The notes below the pieces were generated by a model. It searched no databases, was not told the DNA's origin, and was given only the letters and a program-made list of their open reading frames with translations. A DNA stretch of 64,000 nt, taken from positions 12,031,221-12,095,220 of the forward strand of contig OW203986.1 in the NCBI GenBank assembly GCA_934047225.1. Direction: 5' to 3'. The first letter of the stretch is position 1. Every line of letters starts with the position of its first letter. This document shows positions 32,698 to 43,410 of the stretch, piece after piece. This DNA comes from Ypsolopha sequella. Its lineage: Eukaryota > Arthropoda > Insecta > Lepidoptera > Ypsolophidae. The position numbers and the translations under genes are program-made.

Positions 32698-32712
32698 CCT
32701 GGGCCCATAACC
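32698..32712 (-). promoter_or_regulatory. Copia-type primer binding site
   Basis: GGTTATGGGCCCAGG on the minus strand directly abuts the LTR end. Drosophila copia uses an internal fragment of initiator tRNA-Met with the same core. Confidence 0.75.
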
Positions 32713-32856
32713 TATTAGGATTTATAGAATAAATATAATAAATCTAAAAGAGAAAACGCAGTTTACGGTTGTGAGTTTCTATATTCAATAAACAGACAGA
32801 AGACATAAGTCAGAAAGATTTGAATATGTAATCATAAACAAGGAGTATTATCAACA
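32713..32856 (-). repeat. Copia-like 5' LTR
   Basis: Identical in sequence and length to 31221-31364; flanked outside by the AAATG target duplication. Confidence 0.88.
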
Positions 32857-32918
32857 AAATGTAACCTCTCTTTAAGCAAATTTTTTTTTGGCATGGCCAA
32901 AGATCAACTTAAAAAAAG

Positions 32919-34666
32919 TTATAAATCAGTCTTATCAGCGGATTCTTCTGTTCTGCATCCGACGCAGTAAACCCTCGAGTGTTGCTGACAAATAAATTTC
33001 TGACACTTGAAGCATTTTGTTGACACTTTTTTGTCGTCCTTTCTAGGACATGATGAACAGCGCCCGCACTTAGCCGTCGGTTGTTGGACCGTCTCGTCCA
33101 CATCATGAAGTTCACGGAGCCGTTTCATTGTTTTCGTTGGTACAGCACGTAGTTGTACGCGACGTTTTTGGTGATCTTCCACAAGTGCTGCTGCTAATTT
33201 CTTCAAAAAAATCCGTCTTGTATGTGTAATAATCTTATCAGTATTCGCTTTGTGTACGACAAATGCGTTGATGCCAGATATGTTTAGAAGGTGAAAAAAT
33301 ACAGCCAGTGGCCATCTTTTTGTTCTTCTTCCAACATTATAATTGCCGCAAAGTTGGTCATTACAATCCACACCACCTTTGGTACTATTTTAATACGTAA
33401 TTATTTCTGGTTTCTGAGCTCCGGCTGTTGTTTCGTCAATGGCGTTATCATTGTGCATGGTGGAAAGTAAAACAACAGCTTTCTTTGGTTTGGGAACATA
33501 TGAGACTATAGTCATTTGATCGTGAAATCCGAAAACTGAACTACATGTTGGTCTATTTTTGTTTGGCAAAAATTCAGTTGGGATGTCAGGCTTCCTTTTA
33601 TTCAATGTACCAACAAGAGTCAATTTATATTCAGGCGTTAGCAACTCCTTAGCCAGTTTTGTACTTGTGTACCAATTGTCAGTTGTTATGTTTCGACCGC
33701 TGCGTTTTATTGGTTCAACAAGACGTTTCACAATCTCATCTGGAGAATTGGATATCTGATATTCTCCATCTGGTTGTTTTCCACAATAAATTTCAAACTT
33801 GCACAAGTAATATGTTTTCGAGTCAACCATGGCTTGGACTTTTATGCCGTACTTGTTTGGTTATTAGGCATGTAAACCTTTCCTCTAAAGCGACCACGAA
33901 AACCAACCAACTGTTCATCGATAGTTACATTCTCGCCGGGGCAATAAGCAGCTAAAAACTTATTCTCTATAATTTGACACAAATATCTTATCGCTGCCAT
34001 ATTATCAATTTTTAGTCTTTCCTCTCGATCTGACGTATTATCAAACCGTAGACATCTCAACAAAAATAGAAAACGTTTATAAGACATTGTTAGCCGAAAC
34101 ATTTCTATGCCTGATCCATCTTGTGCCCATAAATCAATAAAATTCAAGTGCGACCCTTTTAGGACTCCAGCCATAATTAGTAAGCCCAAAAATGCATTCA
34201 TTTCCTTATCATCAGTAGGGAGTGCATCACGATCTCTTACGAAACTTTCTTTTATTTTATCAATATATAAATTGTTGTTTGTGACCAAAAGTTCAATAAC
34301 ATCACTGTCAAAGAACAATTGGAAGCATTCAAGGGGAGATTTGGCGTTTCTTGCATAATCTTTGACTCCCGGTAAGTGAAGAATAATATTTTGTGCTCGG
34401 GTCCTTACTGCGTTCGATGGTGGTACTTTAGACCATTTCACTTTCGGGCCATTTCTCTGAGTATGTCGAAATAAAAAATAGTTACCTTCCGATGGGTCAG
34501 GGATTGCTTGAATGTCTTCGGACTCTTCAATTTCGCTTTCTGAATCATGAGCACTATCAATAGCGGTATCGTTTACCGTTTCGTCTTCAGAATCCGAACC
34601 AGCTACATCTTGCTGTTCATCGGACACTTCCTCCAGCCATTGGAATATTTGTCTTTCGTTAGACAT
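32919..34666 (-). pseudogene. piggyBac transposase (one frameshift, one stop)
   Basis: A DDE-type transposase of about 580 residues. The likely start is the Met of MSNERQIFQWLEEV at 34666 rather than the upstream Met of a Phe/Leu-rich run. The acidic N-terminal region is followed by the catalytic domain. Catalytic aspartates are visible in NITTDNWYTS, LLSTMHND and GGVDCNDQLC. The C-terminal Cys-rich domain is intact (CGRCSSCPRK, CFKCQKFICQQH, YCVGC). A frameshift near 33860 breaks the frame after FRGKVYMPN. A TAA at 33390-33392 interrupts just before GGVDCND. Both lesions disable it, but little else is damaged, so the copy is young. Confidence 0.92.
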
Positions 34667-35033
34667 TTCAAATCGGTAATAAACTGAAAAAAAAAGGAAA
34701 AAGGATAAAAAAAAACTCAAAAATACATAAAGCAATTACGCAGTATATAAATACACACATACGAAGAAAAATAATAAACAATATACTAATATAAACTAAA
34801 AGAAAACACAAAAGTAAAAACTTACCTCCGCCAAAAAATGTAACGTAACTGGTCGCATGGGGTCAGCGCTCTAGAGAGCAGCGATACGTGCGCACGCGTT
34901 GATGTTCTGGACGCGACTAATTTGCGTACCCCGCGGGGAGTGAGGAAGCTAGAAACGCTCGCTCTAAACACTGTAAAACATTTTTTTTCCAATTTCAAGT
35001 GGCCCTGACCCCATGCGCCTAATTAAGGGTTAA

Positions 35034-35598
35034 TATATAAAATTTGAAATCCCATTGGATTCACAAAACAGAGCACATTTGCCCTAGAGCCATGGAAGAC
35101 TTTTTTTTCTTCTTTTCCTGGTAAGTTTTGTGTACTTTTGGTTTCATTCTCTGAAAATCCCTTTTGTCCCGTTTTCAATACGTTAATTTCCTTGCCCAGA
35201 TTTCGTAGGCATGCCTTGACGCTGTTGTTTTATTTCTTTACAGTGACCCTTCAGGTTTTTTAAGGGTTTTCCATTTCTTCCATTTTCCGCGCACCATCCT
35301 TTCCCGGCTATCCTGTTTGGTTGCGCATCAGAAGTAAGGCTGAAGGGACGGATCACGTATGCTGGTAAAGTCCGTTTCCCAAGTTATTTCTGAAGTTGGC
35401 GCATGACAGTCACGGTTTGACTGACTACTCCGTGGGAAGAATTACAACATCTACGTCGCGAAGACACCCCTATCAGATTTTTATATCTGTAGCCTGGCAT
35501 TTAATAGACCCTGAATCAATCATTTTCTTCCTTAATGTAAAGCTAGATAACGATTGCTTTTAATACCTTAAAGTTATATTTTCTCTCGACTACAAGTT
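35034..35598 (+). repeat. Duplicated segment, copy 1 of 3
   Basis: Begins TATATAAAATTTGAAATCCC right after the piggyBac TTAA. It is nearly identical to 36886-37442, and its middle is repeated inverted at 37446-37638. No ORF or terminal structure identifies it. Confidence 0.8.
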
Positions 35599-35993
35599 AC
35601 TAATACTTCTGCGAAATACTAGTTTCTAGGATCCTATAAACTGGTTTTAACATTCAATTTCGAATCCATAATATCGTAAACTAATAGCGTCGTTAAAGCT
35701 TGTAAAACAAAATCCTAAAACAAGATAGAGACTAGGTATTTTTTTGTGTTAATTTTCGAAGTTCCGACGTACCTAATACTCTTGTGATATACTTGTGTTT
35801 TTATACCTTTTTTTTATTTCAGTATTGTTATGTTTAGTATATCCAAAAAAATTATATAGTGTCTTTATCCTGATTTATCCTTTTTTTTTGGCTGTCACCA
35901 GGCTTGCCGATCCAGAGGCCAGATCAACCAAATTGATAAAATTACACTCGTGATTCTCAAGTAGCTTACTAATTTTAAACTTAATGCTATAAA
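35599..35993. other. Nothing recognised; upstream of the candidate mini-gene
   Basis: AT-rich sequence without recognisable coding content. TATAAA stands directly before the ATG at 35994, too close to act as a TATA box for it. Confidence 0.4.
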
Positions 35994-36269
35994 ATGGCGC
36001 CCGAACTACAGGTAAGTACGTATTTCTAAATATTACTTGCGGTACTCTAACATTTTTTTTCTCAATTCGACGGTGGTGTCTACGCTTTCGTAGACAAATT
36101 TTAAACCTACTGAATTTTTGTTTGTTTTCAGGCAGCGTTTTCTCTTCTAAGGAACCCCAATACCAAGCTGTCGAAAGGAACCAAATCTTTCCAACGAAGA
36201 ATATTTTTGTCTTTATGGATACCCTTAATTTGTGAAATCTATGTTTTACAAATTTTAATAAAGGAATAA
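35994..36269 (+). CDS. Candidate two-exon small ORF, function unknown
   Basis: Exon 1 is 35994-36011 (ATG GCG CCC ...), ending at a strong donor, CAG|GTAAGTA. Exon 2 is 36132-36269 after TTGTTTTCAG and ends in TAA. The joined frame is 51 codons and begins MAPELQAAFSLLRNP. AATAAA overlaps the stop (36265-36270). The start context AAAATGG is good. I do not recognise the product, which is basic with a hydrophobic C-terminal third. The exon 1 sequence also equals TGGCGCCCGAAC, a tRNA-Lys type primer site, so coincidence or a retroviral-type origin must be considered. Confidence 0.35.
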
Positions 36270-36460
36270 AGTATTTACACACGCTTTGTGTATTACCTGT
36301 TTTATTTGTGTGTGTATATTATCCTATCCCTGTCCTAATTTCCTTATGAATAGTTAGGACGTGCAGGTAAGTGCATTTCAATATTAAGTAGCCTATTACT
36401 TTCCATATCTATCATTAATAATTGTTACCTGTTCTAGTAAATAATTTACACTGAGTTTTT

Positions 36461-36759
36461 CAAGTCAAATAAATTTATTGTAATTTATCCATAAATGTGG
36501 TTGGTGATAGTCAAACATATTTGTTGTGTTTCCAGCATAATTATTGATACCAGGAGATCCGGTTGGTTATTTTATTCATTTTCTGTTGATCTATAATCCA
36601 ATATAATCCAATTCAAGTCAAATAAATTTATTGTAATTTATCCATAAATGTGGTTGTTGATAGTCAAACATATTTGTTGTGTTTCCAGCATAATTATTGA
36701 TACCAGGAGATCCGGTTGGTTATTTTATTCATTTTCTGTTGATCTATAATCCAATACAG
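36461..36759 (+). repeat. Tandem duplication, period 153 bp
   Basis: CAAGTCAAATAAATTTATTG starts both 36461 and 36614. The two units match almost perfectly to ATCTATAATCCAATA at their ends. This indicates a recent slippage or unequal exchange. Confidence 0.85.
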
Positions 36760-36885
36760 GTAATCGCATTTTGTGACAAAATTTTCACAATAATATTGAG
36801 ATTGGCTCTCCCATGCTAGAAATTTTGTCGTAAATCATCGAATTAATTTTTTGTTTAGTTTACATAAAAAATTCGATTCGAAAAA

Positions 36886-37442
36886 TATATAAAATTTGAA
36901 ATCCCATTGGATTCACAAAACAGAGCACATTTGCCCTAGAGCCATGGAAGCCTTTTTTTTCTTCTTTTCCTGGTAAGTTTTGTGTACTTTTGGTTTCATT
37001 CTCTGAATATCCCTTTTGTCCCGTTTTCAATACGTTAATTTCCTTGCCCGGATTTCGTAGGCATGTCTTGACGCTGTTGTTTTATTTCTTTACAGTGACC
37101 CTTCAGGTTTTTTAAGGGTTTTCCATTTTCCGCGCACCACCCTTTCCCGGCTATCCTGTTTGGTTGCGCATCAGAAGTAAGGCTGAAGGGACGGATCACG
37201 TATGCTGGTAAAGTCCGTTTCCCAAGTTATTTCTGAAGTTGGCGCATGACAGTCACGGTTTGACTGACTACTCCGTGGGAAGAATTCCAACATCTACGTC
37301 ACGTAGACACCCCTATCAGGTTTTTATATCTGTAGCCTGGCATTTAATAGACCCTGAATCAATCATTTCTTCCTTAATGTAAAGCTAGATAACGATTGCT
37401 TTTAATACCTTAAAGTTATATTTTCTCTCGACTAGAAGTTAT
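36886..37442 (+). repeat. Duplicated segment, copy 2 of 3
   Basis: Direct repeat of 35034-35598 with few differences (for example a missing CATTTCTTC unit). The repeats lie about 1.29 kb apart and enclose the candidate mini-gene and the 153-bp tandem repeat. Confidence 0.8.
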
Positions 37443-37445
37443 TAA

Positions 37446-37638
37446 TCTTCCCACGGAGTAGTCAGTCAAACCGTGACTGTCATGCGCCAACTTCAGAAAT
37501 AACTTGGGAAACAGACTATACCAGCATACGTGATCCGTCCCTTCAGCCTTACTTCTGATGCGCAACCAAACAGGATAGCCGGGAAAGGGTGGTGCGCGGA
37601 AAATGGAAGAAATGGAAAACCCTTAAAAAGCCTGAAGG
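37446..37638 (-). repeat. Duplicated segment, inverted partial copy 3
   Basis: CTTCCCACGGAGTAGTCAGT onward is the reverse complement of the middle of copies 1 and 2. With copy 2 it makes a palindrome with arms of about 190 bp and a spacer of about 160 bp. Confidence 0.8.
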
Positions 37639-38298
37639 GCTAAAAAGATCGACCCATCCAGTCTAGTCTTTCTAAAGTCCAAAGCAAATAAACAATCAGA
37701 TAATGAACCAACGTCTGACTTAGTGTTAAAATTCCAATAAATCTCATAAACTATCTCTGCTTTTATACAATTCAAAATAATAAATAATTGGTAACGTGAA
37801 ATGAAAATTTCATCATTATTGTCGCTAAGAATCCCATCCCATTCCACTATCCCACTATAATAATATTATAAATGCGAAAGTTTGGATGGATGGATGTATG
37901 GATGTTTGTTACTCCTTCACGCCGTCACTACCGAACCGATTGGTCTGAAAATTTGCACAAATGTAGTTCTGGACCTGGAATAGCACATAGGCTACTTTTT
38001 ATCCCATAAATCAGTTCCCATGGGATGGCAATCGGGTGTCAAATTTCTTTAGAAAAGTGATGTTTTGCTCCTTCACGCCCCGTACCTACCGATTGGGCTG
38101 AAACTTGGCACAAATGTAGTTCTAGACCTGAAATAGGACATAGGCTACTTTTTATCCCATATATCAGTTCCCATGGGATGGCAATGAGGTGACAAATTTC
38201 TTTAGAAAAGTGAAGTGTTTTACACAAGCTCAAGCACAAGCTCCTTTAAATTTGCACAAGCGCAAAGTACAAAAAATGGTATCAAATAAAAAGAGAAA

Positions 38299-39141
38299 CG
38301 GTCAAGTGCGAGTCAGACTCGCAAGTCGTCCGTAGTTCGACAGTTTTGCGAATAGAAAATTTAATTTTGACATTTTTGGAACTTTAACGGTGAGATTCCA
38401 TTGTCATAACTTTAGCACCGTTAAAGACAAAGACTACAAAACGGTGTTTAACTTTAGACAGCGTTTAAATCTGTTGCTGTCACTATTTTACAATATCAAA
38501 GAAAAGGTGACAACAACAGATTTAAACACTTTCTAAAGTTAAACACCGTTTTGTGGTAACACGGTTAGAATTTTGCACAAAAGAGGAAAAAAAAAAATAT
38601 TCCTAAAACCACAATATGGGTATCAAATTATAAGTATTAAGGAGCTGATTATAAAATTATATAATTTGGCTATATTAACTTGCACCTTTTTCAAGAAATC
38701 GTCGAAATACCACAAAAAAAAATGTATGTACCCACCCCGATTATAGGTCATAACTGGCCAATTACATGATAATTATAGCGTTTTTTTTAATACAAATGAA
38801 AAATAAAAATAAAGTTAAATAAATTTATACATATTTTTTTAATACAATATAGGTATTAAAAAGTCGATTGTAAAAATATATAGTTTTGATAATTTACTTG
38901 CATCTATTTTGATAAATCCTCAGAAAACCACAAAAAATGTATGTCCCTTCCCTTATCTCCAAAACTGGTGAACCGAAAAATGTAAAAAAAAAAACCACGG
39001 CAATAAGTGCTTACGTAAAGATTACAGAAAAATATAGCGGTTGAGAAATTCACGAAAAAAAAGACCAAATAAAATTTTCTGTTCCCAAAACTGTCGAATT
39101 ACGAAACTTAGGTACGCGAGTCTGATTCGCACTTGACCGGT
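38299..39141. mobile_element. GCGAGTC-type repeat nested in Helitron-like copy C
   Basis: Starts ACGGTCAAGTGCGAGTCAGA and ends with the reverse complement, TCTGATTCGCACTTGACCGG, so this copy has clear terminal inverted repeats. Other copies (985-1505, 41855-42600, 59165-59940) share the same terminal block. Confidence 0.7.
38438..38552. mobile_element. Fold-back MITE nested in the GCGAGTC-type repeat
   Basis: AAAACGGTGTTTAACTTTAG at the left is exactly mirrored by CTAAAGTTAAACACCGTTTT at the right, with ATCTGTTG / CAACAGAT further in. It interrupts the CACCGTTAAAGACAAAGAC stretch that is continuous in other copies of the host repeat. Confidence 0.75.
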
Positions 39142-39340
39142 TTTTCGTCAAATATTACAGGAATAATTAGCGTACTTACGGCTACAATCTACTACGCGGA
39201 CTCAATGCGCAACTTATTGAAAATCATTTTTGAATTAGTAAACGTGCGACAACAAATTTTATAAGCAATCGTGCTTTTTCCGTTCAGAAACGCTGATACG
39301 CCTTCGACCTCGCCAAAGACACTTTATCTGGGGATAAAAT

Positions 39341-39640
39341 ATCTAGCCATCCATCAGCCTGTGTTCGTTCACTGCTGGAAATGGGCCTTTCTAAAATTTT
39401 GCCACTCTTGGCGCTCCTCCGTCATGCTCATCCAGCCGCTACCCGCGAAGTCCGCCGGGCCAGCAGGCACGAGGTCGTTCTAGGCTACGCTTTGCTGCAC
39501 GTGGTGTCCATTCTAGGCCTTTTGGCTCCAACGGCAATCACGTCGGCGACAAATATGGGCCTACCCACTGCCACTTCAACTTACTGATTCGGCAGATTAT
39601 GTCGATGACTTTCCGCAGTGCTTAAAGGCAAAAGTATTTA
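39341..39640 (-). mobile_element. Retroposon fragment with CCATCAGCC-type end
   Basis: GCCATCCATCAGCCTGTGTT and CACTGCTGGAAATGGGCC are the reversed tail of a common lepidopteran LINE/SINE 3' region. The GC-rich body (CGAAGTCCGCCGGGCCAGC) follows. No intact ORF. Confidence 0.55.
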
Positions 39641-40244
39641 ACTGATAAGTTATCTCTTACCAAGGGCTTGATCCACCGACTTAAGGTCGCTTAAGGAGCT
39701 ATGGAGCGAGCTATGCGTGGGATATCTCTAATGAATAAAATCGAATCAAATAAAAGTAAAAAATAATTTCGTTCGGAAACGCGGCTCGGCCTACGGCCTC
39801 GCCAAAGACCATCAAAGATACTTTAGAAATTAAGATGACATTTTTCAGGGTATTCGGAAAATCATTCCATAAGGACCAAAATATTTTTAGAAATACAGTT
39901 GCTTTGAAGTTATAGAGCTGAAATTTTGCTTCTGTTACTAGGGTTGCGTTTAAGGATTTAATATATTTAAGAAAAAAATATTGTGTTTCAAAGTGTTAAC
40001 ACACTAACCGAAGTTTAATTCAGAGAAAAAAATTATAATTTCGTTCAGAATTTACCTAAATTTTCAATTATAAATTTACAAATTTTTCCTGGGAATCAAA
40101 TAAGTGATCGAGAAATTATTTCGTGAGGAAACGTAGCTCGGCCTTCGGCCTCGTCAAAGCCTGAGAATCAAACAAGAGATCAAGAAATAATTTTAAACTA
40201 CAAAAAACTAAATCCACGCGGGCGAAGCCGCGGGCAAAAGCTAG

Positions 40245-40586
40245 TAATTCATGTTCTTCCATCCAAGCAAATAGAAAAAAAAAACCTTCGACACATAAAT
40301 GGTGTTAATATTTTTAGAAATAATTTCTAAGTCCCAAATAAAAGTCAAGAATTATTATGAGATGGCATCATTAATTAGTTATTAACTTCTCATTTATACA
40401 AAGCAAAGTTTTTTTTTTCTAGAGGAGTTTAACACGAAACTGCTGCTTCTTAGCTTTTGCGACTCTCAAGTGTCAATTTACTTAAGAAAAAATTAGTTTT
40501 AAAAGAAAATCCCTATTTAGTTGAATTGAGCTAGAGTGTGAGAGTGTATATCAAATCGATATACCTCGCGAATGAAAATTATTTCC
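40245..40586. other. Nothing recognised
   Basis: AT-rich spacer between Helitron-like copy C and the next possible element. No coding sequence seen. Confidence 0.4.
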
Positions 40587-40590
40587 TTAA

Positions 40591-43410
40591 GGCCCCAGAC
40601 TCTCTTTGCAACATTTCGCTTTCATCTTACCTGAGGATTTAGAAGTGGCGCTCCCCCCGCTGCATTAAGATGTTAGAGACCGCACCTGAATGTTGCTCTA
40701 CTTCGTTAAATGAGTGTACAATTACTTAAAATTTGACATGTGAAGATTTTTAATTATTCAAGTAACGGTAATTTACAAAGTTTGGTTTGTTTATCGGAAC
40801 AAACAAAATGAATTTGCAAAAGCAAAATAAACAAAAGTAAATCTACCTGGAATAGATGGCTTATTGGTAGCAGTAAGAGTGATTAGTATTTAGACACAAT
40901 ACATTTTATAGGTCATGCAATTATTTGCAGATTTTTACCGAAGGGGTGTCAAGAGGTGTTCCGAGTGTGAACTGTGAGATGCAAGTCATAAGTCCACCCA
41001 TACGTGTACCTATAAGTACACCCGCGTTTCTCTGACGATTATTACGTCTCAACGTGATGAGCCCTATCGCTCTAAGGAAACCTGCATGCCCTAAAAAGCG
41101 TGTAGTTGTGCCCGAAAATTTCTTTATTCATCAAGATTTTCATTTAACTAATGCCTGACATAAAAAAATACCTCTATAAAATTTGGAAATGTAGAAAATT
41201 AAAAATCAAATCGTTACAATGAAAACATTTAAAATTATGTATTCCTAATACTCACACACATATTACAATCAGTTCTTTAAGTAATATAACATCAAAAATA
41301 GAAACTCTTATGGTAATTAAGTGTCTGTCAGTTTGTGTGTCCATGATTATGACTAAGGTGCAATAAAAAAGGTAAAAAATTTAGTTTTAGAAAGTGATGT
41401 TTTAATGATAAGAACCGCAGCTGGGTACGTTCTTTTGTTTTGATGCATTATTGTCTAGCACGTTGTTATCTTGACTGTCGGTTTTAGTGACTTCGATAGC
41501 TTTTTAAGATATTTTAAATAAAAGTAAGTAAAGTAATAAAAAGGATGTAGCTTCGGCTTTAGTTATTCCAAAAAGTGGCGACAGCGGTGCTGGTATAAAA
41601 TTTGTGTCACGCCATCCCCGTGGGTTTTATAGACCACAACTTCTAAAATACGGCTTTACGGGTTTTCGAATTAACACACATTAACATAACTTAATCTAAG
41701 CGAATTAGGGCATGCAATTATGCGCAGATTTTTACTATCCGGATAACGGATAATGTATTATCCGGATACTTATGGTAAAAATTAAGGGTAGTAATAAAAG
41801 CTCCGAAAACTAAATTAAAACCGCCCAAAAGAACGGCCTACCGCAAATATCTTGAAAAAAACCGGCCAAGTGCGAGTCAGACTCTAGTCAGAACCTAGGG
41901 TTCCGTATTGTGGATGATAAATTTGGTTTAATAATTTTTTTTGTGAATTTCTCAACCGCTTTATTTTTTTTGTAATTCTTACGTAAACGCATATTACCAT
42001 GATTTTTTTCATATTTTTCGGTCCACTAGTTTTGGAGATAAGAGGGGGGACATAAATTTTTTTATAGATTTTCAAGGATTTCTCGAAATAGATGCAATTA
42101 CATATAGCCAAACTATATATTATTACAATAAGCTTTTTAATACCTACGAGTACAAAGTGATATCCATATTGTATTTTTATAAATGTTTTTTTTTAATTTA
42201 TTTTACTTTTTTTATATTTTTAAATCACTATAGTTTTCCCGGTTATTGGTCAGTTATGATCTATAATGGACATTTTTTTCATATTTTTTGGTCTACCAGT
42301 TTCGGACATACACATTATTGTAGTTTTTTTTAAAGATTTCACAAAACTAGTGCCAGTAAATATAGTAAAAGTATATATTTTACAATCACCTTTTTAGTGT
42401 CAACAGTTTGATACCCATTTTTAGGATATTTTTTATTTTTCTCACTTTTGTTTTGAAAATATTTTAAACAATTTTAAATTTTTCATATTTTTTTTTACAA
42501 TGTAATATGTAGGTAAATTAATGCTTTTTTTGTGTTAAATTTCATGTCTTTATCTTTACGGTGCTAAAGTTATGATGCTGTGAAATACGGACGGACGTAG
42601 ATTAGACTTTATTTTATCGAAACAGGGATTTCTTAAAATATACAAAAAATATTTTATCCATAGTTGTTTACTTATTAAATGATAAGTGCAATATTCAAGT
42701 AGAGCAACTTTCATGATCCAGTTCGCCTCTCCATAAGAATCTACGCGAGGGAAAGGGAGCAACCGTGCGAGCGGGAGGTAAAATGACGTCGAGCTACACA
42801 ACACACGTCTGAACGCTGCGATGTCCCAGCGAAACTGAGGGAAATTAGGACGCGTTTTGTGTTTTAAACTCTCGATAAGTTTCGATTTGATAAATGTTCT
42901 TAAAATAATTTTTTAAATACCGTTTTTTGTTATTTCACTTATTAATAGTTCTATTCTACGTGTTTTAAATTTGACTTCGCTAAACAATAGTTTTCTAGTA
43001 GAAAAAAAATATTTTATCAGTGGTTGAATTCATAAAATTACAACTACTTAAAGCACTCGAAATAAGAAAACTAAAGTATTATCCAAAAAAGTAACCAGGT
43101 AAGATTATTGTTGAAGATATGGGAATAAATGTTACCTGAATAAATTTCTTGTTTTTGTCATAATTTTTACGTGACGTGTGCATGAATGAGACTCTCAATG
43201 CGTAGAACATAAATAAAGGTATGTTTAAAGCCTAAGAAACCTATTAAAAGTAGCATTAAAGTAAATGAAAAAATAAGTTTTGAAATCTTCAAATTCCACA
43301 CTATAAATTAACGTAAAATGTATTTTATTTATTGCTTTCTTACTAACTAAAATAAAATCTTTCTTTTCTGATAATTCTGCAAGAATACTGATTTTTAGGG
43401 GACTGGAGCC
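40591..43410. mobile_element. Possible TTAA-flanked DNA element
   Basis: TTAA at 40587-40590 precedes GGCCCCAGACTC; at the other end GGGGACTGGAGCC is followed by TTAA at 43411-43414. The termini agree at about 9 of 13 positions when reversed. No transposase was seen inside; the GCGAGTC-type repeat at 41855-42600 is nested. The near palindrome TATCCGGATAA...TTATCCGGATA is at 41738-41770. TTAA is frequent in such AT-rich DNA, so this is tentative. Confidence 0.35.
41855..42600 (+). repeat. GCGAGTC-type interspersed repeat, near full-length
   Basis: Starts AAAAACCGGCCAAGTGCGAG and ends near TACGGACGGACGTAGAT. The interior includes CTAGGGTTCCGTATTGTGG and runs of T and A. It is the opposite orientation of 59165-59940, with which it shares nearly the whole length. 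Confidence 0.7.

Larger units (their letters stand above)
31221..32856 (-). mobile_element. Non-autonomous copia-like LTR retrotransposon
   Basis: Two 144-bp LTRs (31221-31364 and 32713-32856) are identical by eye. AAATG target duplications lie at 31216-31220 and 32857-32861. On the minus strand the 5' LTR is followed at once by GGTTATGGGCCCAGG, the initiator-tRNA-Met half-molecule type primer site of copia elements. The 3' LTR is preceded by the purine tract GATTTGAGGGGACCA. Internal coding is much reduced. Identical LTRs mean a recent insertion into an already resident piggyBac. Confidence 0.9.
31018..35029 (-). mobile_element. piggyBac-type DNA transposon
   Basis: TTAA target duplications at 31014-31017 and 35030-35033 flank matching termini: CCCTTAACTAGGC on the left and, reversed, CCCTTAATTAGGC on the right, with a second shared block AATTAGGCGCATGGGGTC near the left end. 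The element carries a piggyBac transposase gene on the minus strand. The 4012 bp include a 1.64-kb copia-like insertion; without it the element would be about 2.37 kb, the normal autonomous length. Confidence 0.93.
37850..40244 (+). mobile_element. Helitron-like element, copy C, with nested repeats
   Basis: The 5' side, ATAATATTATAAATGCGAAAG followed by GATGGATG units, is a common lepidopteran element start, preceded by TC at 37850. It ends with CCACGCGGGCGAAGCCGCGG, then GCAAAAGCTAG and T. Inside, two near-identical units at 37910-38030 and 38070-38200 repeat CACAAATGTAGTTCT and CATAGGCTACTTTTTATCCC. A GCGAGTC-type repeat (38299-39141) and a retroposon piece (39341-39640) are nested in it. 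The phrase CTCGGCC-TCGGCCTCG-CAAAG recurs at 39300, 39790 and 40140. Confidence 0.7.

Noticed and set aside
35875..36282. A 135-codon minus-strand frame overlapping the candidate spliced ORF
   Set aside because: No recognisable domain, composition typical of chance frames in this DNA, and it runs through the splice-site-bearing sequence of the other strand.
35034..37442. The two direct repeats as LTRs of a retrotransposon
   Set aside because: The tRNA-Lys-like primer site at 35995 does not abut the end of the first repeat (35598), no TG...CA ends or target duplication were seen, and no pol sequence lies between them.
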